Shown here: in pieces, positions 38,219 to 47,863 of the stretch
Position numbering within the stretch: position 1 is the first letter of the stretch
Layout: every line of letters starts with the position of its first letter
Source of the DNA: Diospyros lotus
Lineage: Eukaryota; Streptophyta; Magnoliopsida; Ericales; Ebenaceae
NCBI RefSeq assembly: GCF_014633365.1
Contig: NC_068352.1
Span: 18,695,310-18,759,309 of the forward strand
Direction: 5' to 3'
Length of the DNA: 64,000 bases
Program-made: the position numbers and the translations under genes
The notes under the pieces: generated by a model
Seen by the model: the letters and a program-made list of their open reading frames with translations, nothing else
Told to the model about the DNA's origin: nothing
Databases searched by the model: none

Positions 38219-40620
38219 CTACCTAAGAGGAGCAGTTGCTTCGACTGGCTGGATATCGGAAGACTGAGTCGACCGAGGATCGACAACTCTGGCGGGACAG
38301 ACCTCGATGACCTCCGTAGGTTGTGCATCGGCAGTCTCGCCTGGTTGAACCTCGACAGCCCCAGTTTGCTCGACCTCAGCAGCAGGTGTCGCGACCTCTA
38401 ATGAAACAAATGGGGTGGCAGCTTCGGCGTCCTCAACGGCCTCGGCCGTGTACCTTTTCACCTCCTCGACGGCCTGTGCACCAAAGAAGAAGAAATCGAT
38501 CTCAGGATGGTTCAGCCAGAGAGTGTACAGGAACGCCGAACAAGTGTCGGACTTGACCTCTTGGCGTACTAAGTCCATTCGAGCCCCCACCTCCACCTTG
38601 ATATCATCAATGTTCCTTTTTGCGATCTCCTCGCACCGGACGGCTCATTCATCAGCCTGCTTCTGCTCCACCTCGGTCGCTTTCAGCTTGTCTTGGGCTT
38701 CCCATAACCGCTCTTTGGCTTTATTTAGCTCGCTGGTGAGCTTTGAGTTGGCAAACTCCCACTTATTCTTCAACCAGTGGAGCTCCTCGTCAAGGTCTTT
38801 ATTTTTCTACATCACCTCCCTTAGACGCATCTCGGAGCCCTCAACCTCCTTTCGGGAGGAAAAGAGCTCGGTCTCTAAAGCTTTCTTCTCCCCCTCGAGC
38901 TTCCCGAGCTCAGCCTGATAAGATGTGTTCACCACGCCTAACTACGCATCAAAATCCAAGTGTTGTTGCTTGAGCTTCATGGAGGCGAGAGAAAGCTGTG
39001 GAAAAAGAAAAGTTAGCTCAAGAAAGGGACAAGCCAGGAAGTTGAAATACGAAATAATAACTTACCACAAAGTTGTGACGAGCCATGTAATCATAGAGAG
39101 CGACCCTTTTCACCCTCGCATCGTCCAAGGTCTTCGCAATCGCACCTAGGAGGGAAGGTATGGAGTCCAAAAGGGGGCCGATGAAGACCCCTCCCAGCAG
39201 GTCTTCTAATGCTGGCTGCCCTTTGGGAACCTTGGCTTTCTTCCTCTTGTCATCCTCCTGCTGCGAAAGCTGGCCGGGTCTCCTTTTTGAGCTCGCAGCA
39301 GGGTCCTTTTAAACCTCACTCGCAACCTCCTTCCTGCGACCTCCATTCGGATAGAGATCCTGAGAGGCAAAGGCTCGCTACCCTGGTTGTTGTGGGGGGT
39401 ACTGCTGTTGTGTCTGCGGAAGGAGGAGGCGTTGCTTTGGTTCTCGCTGTCTTTGGCTGTGTTGCTACTGCTGGGGTTGTTGTGGGTGTTGTTGCTATTG
39501 AGATTGCGATGATGGCCGCGATTGCTCTGACCTCCCTCCCTGCGAACTAGAGCTCGGGGTCACAAACGATGTAGCACCAGATTTGGCCCTAGACCTTTTT
39601 GGTTGGATGAGCTCTAGATCCACCATACTTCTGGCTTGGTTGCTGGGCTCAGGCACTTGGAAGGTGGACGGAAGGACGTTTTCACCCAGGACCCTGACGT
39701 GGTCCCCCTTTATAACCTCGATGTCGAGGGAAGGAGTGAGCTCGTGATTCTTGAGTAGCTTGTCGGTTATCTCAAAGCTCTCCGAGCCCAAGCTCGCAGC
39801 AACGAGCTTGTCCAGAACCTCAATCTCTATGGCTGATAGGAGTGGTTTTTTGCCTCCAAGGTCTACATGGCAAGGCTAAATATTAGAAACATAAGGCGAA
39901 ATAAAGTGACCCGAGCCAACTAGCGTGCCTTTACCTGGAGTAAGCACGAAGCTAGAGCTTTTGAGTAACGAAAGTGAAAGGTAGGAGACAAAGAACCAAC
40001 TGGACTTGTAGTCGCCTATGTTGGACTTCCCCTTTGCCCTACCTTGGGGAAGGACGACTTTATATTACGAAGGATGAGCTGCCAAGTAATACAGCCTGTC
40101 CTTGGCATTCTTGAAGACTGTTCCCAAGAAACAAAACAGTTAAGGAAGTGAGTTGGGCGTATGAATTCGATGTCAATTGAAAGGGTATGAGTTTGACATC
40201 GTTCAGAAGGGCAAGAAGGTATGGAGCTACGAGGAACCTAAAGCCAGACTCGAGGTGCTGGGGGCTAATGGCTATAAAGTTAGACGGTGGATAGGCTGCG
40301 TGGGAGCTCGGAGTAGGAACATATACAAGGCAGTTCCTAGGGAGACGAAACTCCCAATACAAGACGCGACCTCGTGATGTTTGGCCTTGGATGGAAGTCT
40401 CTTGAAAACCTCGCACCCCGAACTTCCCTCAGTGACCTGATCTTGAACCTCCAGGTCGGCTTCAGAAGAAGTCACGTCAACGACCTCTTGAGATCGCGAG
40501 CTCGTGCCCTCAAAATCTTGACCCCCATCACAAGGCAATCTTTGGAGTTCAAGGTATCATTTTCTCCTACAATATGGCTGCAGCGCTTTTGACCTGAATT
40601 TTCACGGTATTGGTCGGACA
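38219..40620 (-). pseudogene. Antisense ORF of T (Tat-type, gypsy-transposon-like protein)
   Basis: On the strand opposite to pol, between pol and the 3' LTR. Read from 40620 downwards, pieces in changing frames give a protein. An N-terminal part includes PSNFIAISPQHLESGFRFL (about 40290) and LLNDVKLIPFQLTSNSYAQL, which resemble the plant 'putative gypsy type transposon' domain. A Ser/Pro-rich middle follows (39495-39791), then a coiled-coil-like Lys/Glu-rich section (about 38600-38990), and a C-terminal acidic part (38219-38596, 125 residues). Antisense ORFs in this position are known in Tat elements; their function is unknown. Stops and frameshifts are present throughout, so it is a pseudogene. 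Confidence 0.65.
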
Positions 40621-41414
40621 TCTACAAAGGGAAAGAAAGGACAGTCAGGTCGCAGGTTGTGAACTAGACCTTAAAGAACTAAAAAAGCCCTAAAAAAAAT
40701 ATCAACTATTTTTTAGGCCGAGAGCTTTGCAATAGGGTGCCGCCTAAGGCGGAGGGGCTGCAACTACGAGCCTAGTATTCCATAGGAAACTAATCCTAAG
40801 GTCATTTTTATCGAAGGCTCAATAGATGTCGAACCAACCGAATCGAGTCGTTTCCCCAGAAAATGGAAGCGACACCGACGGAATCGGAAATACCAAAGAA
40901 ACCACCGACAGCTAACTGACGATGGACGGCCTTACAAAAAGAAGAAGAAGAAAATAAAGAAATTCGCAGCAAACTTGCCCAACACTGAGCCTGACGTCTG
41001 TATAGAGATTTGGAGTGAGCACTGGACGAGAATGGTCAATGTTTGAAAGCACGGTAGCAACAGAAGCGTCGAGAGAAGAAGGAAAAAGCAAGAAGGAATT
41101 TTGAAATAGCGTGAAAGAGGGAAAGGGGGGATACCCCCTACTATTTATACCTCTAGCCCGATCAATCCCAGTCGTCGGGTCAAAAAATGACTCACCGCAT
41201 GCTCCATATCTAGCGGCCGCACGATAGTTTGTGGGTCCCACGGGCATAATCATGCGTAGTAATGGGGGAACGTGTGCACTAAATGCGCCGCAGACAAGGC
41301 GTGTTGCATGAAACGACGAGATTTCAATCAATTGGGTAGAAGTCAGAGAGGTGGGACAACAACTGGCACACGTCAGCCCTCAGTGCGAAGATCGCACCGC
41401 TAGCTGGGGGCTTG
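40621..41414 (+). other. T 3' untranslated region and polypurine tract
   Basis: No convincing ORF; the small frame at 40912-41331 (minus) has no recognisable domain. The segment ends with TAGCTGGGGGCTTG at 41401-41414, directly before the 3' LTR, which is the expected polypurine tract. Confidence 0.65.
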
Positions 41415-42033
41415 TGTTATACGCATTTCCCGCATCACTCCTTATGGGCCGGGCTCAGTCCAATGGGCCGACCCAATTACCTGGAGCCTAGAAGGTCCAG
41501 GCGACCTCGTCAAAGAAAGCCCATACACCACCGAAATCCGCAGCTCATAACGCGAGCTCCTTGTGAGCTCCCGGTAAAGCCCCTAGCGAGCCCTCAACGA
41601 TCGACTAACGAGCTCCCAATAAAAATGTTAGTTCGTTGGCCTAAAACCTTCAGCTCGCATAAGTGGCAAAGTTTCTGAGAAGTCAGAGGTAGGGTTCATT
41701 TACTTTATCTGCAACAGCCCATGCTTCTCGTAATGAGGATCCCACTCCCAGTTTTGTATAGATGATAAGGACTGTTTGTCCCCCGTTATATCATCTTTAT
41801 ATTTCTATATGTTATCCAAATTGTAAAGGCCCCTCGTTATAAATAGGAGACACCGCCATACAAAAAGAATAATCAAAAGGTGGTCGTGGAGTAGGCATCG
41901 TTTTGGCCGAACCACGTGAAAATTGCTAGGGTTGACTCATATCTGAGATCTTTGTTTTCCTCTTCTTGGCATTTTTGGACTAACTCACCGCAGCCCATAA
42001 CGAATCACGGTCGGCTGAAATCGAATGTCGACA
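41415..42033 (+). repeat. T 3' LTR, uninterrupted
   Basis: 619 bp from TGTTATACGC to ATGTCGACA. It is the empty-site reference that proves the A1 and A2 insertions in the 5' LTR. The TATA box TATAAATA is at 41838-41845. The sequence after it (TTAAATTACT) does not repeat the left flank of T. Confidence 0.93.
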
Positions 42034-42911
42034 TTAAATTACTAAATTAAAAATGATCTATGCTACGCATGTATAAAACAATAAAATAAATAAAATAAGA
42101 ATTTATTAAGTGATATTTGTTAGTTACAATTTAGTTTTTAATTTGTTAAGTAAAATTTTAAATAAAATGAGTTTTGGTGTGAATTCTTAAATCTTTGAAT
42201 TGGAAAAGTCTCCAAGACTGGACACGACTGTTCATACGGACACAGGCGAGTGGACATGTCCATTCGGGTGAGTGGACATGTCTATTTGGATGTAAAATGT
42301 GTAAGGATAGAGATATGTGCTTTCACCAGAGGGTGGAATCTAGACCACCAAGTCACAACCAAATATTAAAGGATGTGATCTAAACATTCAGATTAAACTA
42401 GGTCAAACAACACGACCTTTCACGATTGGACACTTGGAAACTATGAATTGGACCCCCCATATTCCATTTTCTATAAAAAAGTCAATTCAAGTTATTGATT
42501 TCATACATTTTTTTTCCAACATACTTTCATAATTCTCTATTACTTCCAAGTGCAAGAGATTCTAATATCTTTCCGTCAAGTCAAGAAGAAGAGTACTATC
42601 AAGTTTGGTTTTGTCCATTAAGGTTAGTATTGTGCTATACTAATACTTGTAAGAAGTGTTGTATCTTGGGAGATAGATGTTCATTGATCCTTTAGCACCA
42701 TTGAGGGAGTGAAATCTATCTTAAGGAGATTTACTTGAGCATATCTCACTTCAATATGGTTCTATGTTCTTTTTAAAAACCTCATTTCATTATACAATTA
42801 TTTTTTCGTTTTATTGTTAATATGCATATTATCATAGTCAAATTCAGATTTTTTACAACAATCTTAAGATATAATTTTTATTATGTACTTGTTATTTATT
42901 ATTTGTTGGCA
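42034..42911 (+). other. Non-coding AT-rich stretch, probable leader of copia remnant F
   Basis: No ORF with a recognisable domain. Near 42230-42290 a GTGGACATGTC phrase is repeated. From about 42640 (TTGTAAGAAGTG onwards) the sequence resembles the leader of a copia element and leads into the gag remnant. No LTR pair or primer site was found. Confidence 0.4.
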
Positions 42912-43760
42912 TTATGGCTAGTTCAAGTGTGTCACCTAATGGGGGAGGAATGGATCAATTTCTGGTTTCAATCCATTCATTATACCTCCGACTTCTTAGC
43001 ATGAGAAACTTGAGAAATTCAATGGCACATATTTCAAGTGTTGGCAGTAGAAAATGCTATTTTATCTTACTATGTTGAATGCTGCCACATTTCCCAAGGA
43101 AGAATGTCCTACACATTCTAAGGAGAATGTCGGTGACAAGGAAGTTTAGTTAGCAATTGATGTATGGAAGCATGCTGATTTCCTATGCTGAAATTACATA
43201 CTGAACATGTTGGATAATTCATTATACAATGTATATAGTTCAATCAAGATGACTAAGGAATTATCGGAATCTCTTGACAAAAAGTACAAGACAGAAGATG
43301 TCGAGAGAAAGAAATTTTTTGTCAGCAAATTTCTGGATTACAAGATGGTTGACAACAAAACTGTTATCAGCCAGGTGCAAGAGATGCAGATCATCTTACA
43401 TGATATTGCAGCCGAGGGCATGATATTGAGTGAGTCTTTCCAAATTGCTGCTATAATTGAGAAGCTGCCTCCACAATGGAAAGATTTAATTTTAAGAACT
43501 ATCTCAAGCATAAGCGCAAGGAGATGAAATTGGAGGATCTTATTGTTCGTCTTCACATAAAGGAAGACAACAGGGTTGCAGAGAAGAAGAATTTTTCCAA
43601 CCAAATGGAGGCCAAGGCTAAGATCAAGGAGGACTCCAAGTCAAAGAGGAATAACAAGGTGAAGGCAGCACGTTTGGAAAAACTGGAGGTGGTTCGATCG
43701 GAATAACTAAAGGCTATTTAGTTGGAGTTGCTAGAAGTGGAGGTGCAATTAACCCTCTTT
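42912..43760 (+). pseudogene. Copia gag remnant F
   Basis: From ATGGCTAGTTC (about 42915) the frames together give a copia gag of the UBN2 type: a KFNGTYFK-like start after a frameshift, then DNSLYNVYSSIKMTKEL, KKYKTEDVERKKF, FLDYKMVDNKTVISQVQEM, IEKLPPQWKD, and after a further shift near 43490 NYLKHKRKEMKLEDLIV. At least two frameshifts and several stops break it. Protease and later domains are absent because element S begins at 43761. The residues would bind RNA and build particles in an intact element. Confidence 0.8.
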
Positions 43761-45325
43761 TGTTAGTTCCAAATGATGGCAAATATATCCCAAGAGGGTG
43801 TGAATTGGGATTAGGGTAAATTTTTTGATAGATTAAAGACCTATTAATGGCAAAACACAATGTTTCGAAATATTGAGGAGTTTGTTTCGAAATCAACATT
43901 TCTGTTAAGTATGTTTCGAATCTTTCCTATCTCTTTTGCTTATTTTGAAACTTTTAGCTTTTGACAACATTTCTTTTGAAAGCATGAACGATGAGATTAA
44001 GCATGTAAAATAGTAAAGCAATCTGCAGATGAGATTTATAGTGGTTCGGCACCCACCTACTCTACTACCTTCAAGTTTACCCACTTGAAGGATTATCAAA
44101 CACAATCACTTTCACTAGTGATCAACCACACCAAGGGTTTTACCACGGTTCACCCTAAAACCTTACACAATGAGTTTTTACGTGTTCAACTCAAACCTTA
44201 CAACAAGATAAATAAAACTTAAATTTTACAACCCAACAATTTAAATTTAATGAAATATCTTACCAAATAGTTGTTACAAACCTATTGGTATGGAGTAAGG
44301 AGAGCTTGAAAGGATAAAAGCGTCGGTTTCAGTTTGCTTCTCATTTTCACACCACAATGCACAACAAGGATTAATTGAGGGAATCTTCTTTGAGAGCTTG
44401 TTGAAAGAGTTTCGTTCACTTGTGCTTGTGTATGTAGCAATTTCTCTTATAAGTGAGTATACTTGTGTATGCTTGTAAGAGGTGCTTCTTGTCTTCAAAG
44501 AACTGATATATATACCAAGAAATATAATTTTGGCTAATTATAATTGTTAGAGACAAGATGTTAAAGTAGGTTTCGAAACAAACTTTTTTAGGTTTCGAAA
44601 CAACACACTTTTATACAGAGGTTTCGAAACATACATCACATGTTTCGAAACATCCAGCCTTTACAGTTGGTTATGCACTAAGAGACAGAATGAGTAAGAG
44701 ACAATTGCTTTTAAAAATAAAATGATTTTGTTTTATTCTCCACTTACAAAGTATTTAAAATTAAAACATCAAGATATGGAGATTAAGTCAAAAGGTGACT
44801 TTTAAAATAGCTTTTGAATTAAAATGCAAAAGCATGTCGATTTTTCAAATATTCCGCTGACAGAGTCAAATGTTTCGAAACATGCTATGAAGGTTTCGAA
44901 ACATACTTCTAAAACATATTTCAAAACATGTTAAACATAGTTTTTAAATGCTCTGCTGATAGAAATGACAAAGGTTTCGAAACATCCTATATAGATTTCG
45001 AAACATATGCTTAGTTTTCAAACAGGTTTCGAAATATAACATATAAACTTAGCAAACATTGAAACCTTATCAAAATACATTTCGAAACATGTATAGAAAC
45101 ATGGCATAATGATGTTTCGAAAGATGGAAAGTTAATTTCGAAACATGATGCATGAATTTTGGATTTTTCAAACATTTGAACATTCGCACCAAAACACTAA
45201 TCATGCTTGTTTCAAAATATAAAAAAAACTTATTTCGAAATATGAGATTCTCATAAAGATTTTTAATTCTAAGATTGGTTTTTTCATTAAACATTTTTTC
45301 TCATATTAAAAAATATGATACAACA
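43761..45325 (-). repeat. S 3' LTR
   Basis: 1,565 bp; on the plus strand TGTTAGTTCCAAATGATGG to GATACAACA. It is followed by ATTCTCCCCCTATTTTTTGA (45326-45345), which on the minus strand is a polypurine tract GGGGGAGAAT directly before the LTR. It contains many TTCGAA-centred palindromes. A TATA-like run (TATATATACC, near 44508) could be the minus-strand promoter. Confidence 0.85.
43861..45242 (-). repeat. GTTTCGAAAC palindrome array in the S LTR
   Basis: Roughly 15 copies of the palindrome TGTTTCGAAACA or close variants, for example near 44570, 44591, 44620, 44641, 44872, 44893, 44970, 45083, 45113 and 45133. Spacing is irregular. A second cluster lies outside the LTR at 47162-47400. The TTCGAA core is the most constant part. 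Confidence 0.85.
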
Positions 45326-45828
45326 ATTCTCCCCCTATTTTTTGATAATGATAAAAACCTTTTGAAAAATCAATATAACTCCCCCTTAATCTTTTACAGG
45401 AGATAGGAAACAAACCTTAGGTGCATCATTTCCTCTTTTGGCTTTTCTTGAGATATCACAAACAAATTTTGTTGTTACCAACAATTAGTGCTTCAAGACT
45501 TGACAAAAAAAAAAAAAACAAAACAATTTGTTTGATACCAAGTGATGGCTAAACACAAACGTACTTGACGCCAATCTGTAGATTAGACATGATCCATTCA
45601 AAGCATGCAATCATTTTTCTTTATTTTTCTGCCCCTTTTTATCATAGGAAAAAAAAATATGATCACAAATTTAAACTATTTTCTCCCCCTTAAACAGGTA
45701 CTTGAACATTCATGAAAACAAACAAGATATCAAATTTAAACCAACAGAAATTCAATACCAAATATCCATTAGATGTACTTTCAAAACAAAACATGTACTT
45801 TCAAACTGCATTAAATCTATCTAGAAGA
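45326..45828 (-). other. S 3' untranslated region
   Basis: AT-rich sequence between the env-like ORF and the 3' LTR. It starts with the polypurine tract on the LTR side. No ORF found. Confidence 0.6.
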
Positions 45829-47006
45829 CTAATGGGTTGAGGAATCCGATAAATCCTCCTTGGTGTGAACTAGTTCTTCTAGATTTCCGATTTGGTCCCT
45901 AAGGCTATCTAGATACTCTTTTGTTTGGCGGTGGTTGTTGTCGACCTTCTCGTTCAGAATGTTGAAGGCATCCTCAAAACGCCGAGTCATGGAAGCAAAG
46001 CTTTTAGTTATGGTAGACTGAAGCGATGCAAGCATGTCGGGCATGACCCATGAGGACAAACCAGCTTCAAAGGCGGTAGGAGCATCGTCATCTTCGTCTT
46101 CTTCTTCCTCACCTTCTTATTCCACCTCATAGCTATATTGTTGGTGGTGGTGGACCACCTTGATGTACTTATCGTTTGCTTCATCGAAGACGCATCCTAT
46201 TTTACGAAGAAAGGTGTCATTAAAAATAGGAAGTTTTGACTTGGGACGGATGGAGAAAGATTGTATATGAGGAAATTTTGATTTGATAAAAGCGAAAAGT
46301 AGAAAACCGTAGGGAAGAGATTGATTTAGGTGAGAACGGGCATTTACCATCTTATTGCACATAATGGAAGGAAGATTTATTTGCTTCTCATCGATAATTT
46401 TTTCTATGAACCATAGGTCCTGGGGATAGAGTTGAGCATAATTTCCTTTCCTAGGGTGCAAAACTTAACAAATGATAAGATGCAAGATACGAAAGTCAAC
46501 ATATAAGTCGTTAATGTTTTTGAAAGCCTTCTTAAGATTAGGGTTTCCAGAAATTTTCTTGCATGCATCTAGAGACTTGAACGTATAAGGAACACAGGTA
46601 TCGCTTGTGTTGGGAATTTTTAAAAAGGCAGCGAGGTTTTTGGGGTTTAATTTAATTTTGGTATTTTGAAGGAAGGTTTTACAATGATCGATATAATCAT
46701 GCCCATCAAATGAAGTTTGAGGATTAGACTAGAATATACGAACACAATCTTGAAGAATCGAAACTCTAAGTTCAAGAAGTTGTAACCAATTTCTATTTTG
46801 AAGAGTAGTGAGATAAGAAAAATTGACTTTTCCTAAGATGGCAAGATCAAAGAGGTGACTGGGGTTTACCTCTCGTTTTTCGAATGAGGACTTAAAGATG
46901 TTAAAGGCTTAAGCGATAGGGAAGTCATCATTGAACTCTTGGCAAGGCAGAAAAGGTGAGAGATGAGTGCGTTGACACTTTCCGATGATCTCTTTATCCT
47001 CACCAT
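45829..47006 (-). pseudogene. Env-like third ORF of S
   Basis: One reading frame runs from about 46990 to 45829 with three in-frame stops; the likely ATG at 47006 is out of frame with it, so a frameshift follows the start. It resembles the plant 'putative transposon protein' found in SIRE-like and Athila-like elements. Visible parts are FDGHDYIDHCKTFL (about 46700), LHPRKGNYAQLYPQ (46460), the conserved SLPYGFLLFAFIKSKF (about 46310), an acidic EEEEDEDDD stretch (46090), and a C-terminal coiled-coil-like part (46059-45829). The function in the family is unproven; it is called env-like only from position. No clear transmembrane segment is seen. The spacer 47007-47446 separates it from pol. Confidence 0.65.
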
Positions 47007-47161
47007 GATTGATTTTCAAGAATAAAGTGAGGGATTGAGAGAGATTTCAAGTGGGTATGCAAGAGAGAGAGGTTTCAGAGGCTATGGTTTCAAAATGCAC
47101 AAGAGAACTTGAGAGAAATGAAAATTTGAAACCGTTCAAGTATTTATAATCCTGACAGTAG

Positions 47162-47400
47162 GTTTCAAAACATGGCTTATATGTTTCGAAACAAACCTCT
47201 ATGGAAATGAGGTTTCGAAACATAGACTAATATGTTTCCAAATAAAACTCTCTAGAAAACATGTTTTGAAACACGGGACAACATGTTTCGAAATAAAACT
47301 CTCTGGAATTTTGTGTTTCAAAACAGAATTTTATGAAGTTTCGAAACTTGATATTCTTGGATAGGGAATGTTTCGAAACATGATACTTATGTTTCAAAAC
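47162..47400 (-). repeat. Second GTTTCGAAAC cluster of S, between pol and env-like ORF
   Basis: About six copies or variants (47182, 47211, 47286, 47339, 47370 and decayed ones such as GTTTCAAAAC). Same motif as in the S LTR, but in the internal region. Confidence 0.75.
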
Positions 47401-47863
47401 TTATTCCGACAAAAACACTTAGACTAAAATTTTGATAGAGATTTATCTAGACTTTGATTTCCAATAAACTTCGACATGATCTAAAGTGTTCAAACTTTTT
47501 GCTATCCAACAGTTTGGTAAAGATATCAGCGACTTGATTATTTGTATCTACGAATTCTAAAATGATATCTTCTTTTTGAACATGATCCCTTAATAAATGA
47601 TGTTTGATTTCAATATGCTTGGTTCTTGCATGAAAAACAGGATTTTTGGATAGGGCTATTGTACTTTTGTTGTCACACTTGATTGGTATTCTTTTAAAAT
47701 GAATGCCATAATCTTCTAGTTGATGCTTAATCCAAAGAACTTGTGTGCAACATAAACTAACTGCTACATATTCCACTTCAGTTGAGGATAAGGTAACAGT
47801 ATTTTGCTTCTTATTAGCCCAAGTTACTAACAATTTCCCTAGAAAGTGGCATATTCCACTTGT

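Larger units (their letters stand above)
3635..42033 (+). mobile_element. Element T: Ty3/gypsy Tat-lineage retrotransposon, host of several nested insertions
   Basis: The element runs from LTR terminus TGTTATACG (3635) to the CA at 42033. Its own pieces are 3635-4055, 13056-13174, 15131-15458, 18191-19252, 21629-21821, 32058-37024 and 38011-41414, plus the 3' LTR. Gag, protease, RT, RNase H, a second archaeal-type RNase H and integrase occur in that order, followed by a long 3' region with subrepeats and an antisense ORF. The dual RNase H and antisense ORF are known hallmarks of the Tat group. All genes carry stops or frameshifts. No TSD is visible: the left flank is ATGCT and the right flank TTAAA. 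The two LTRs differ at many sites, so it is older than most of the elements inside it. Confidence 0.9.

Noticed and set aside
43861..45242. Heat-shock elements
   Set aside because: A heat-shock element needs TTC and GAA separated by two bases; here TTCGAA has no spacer, so the match is only superficial.
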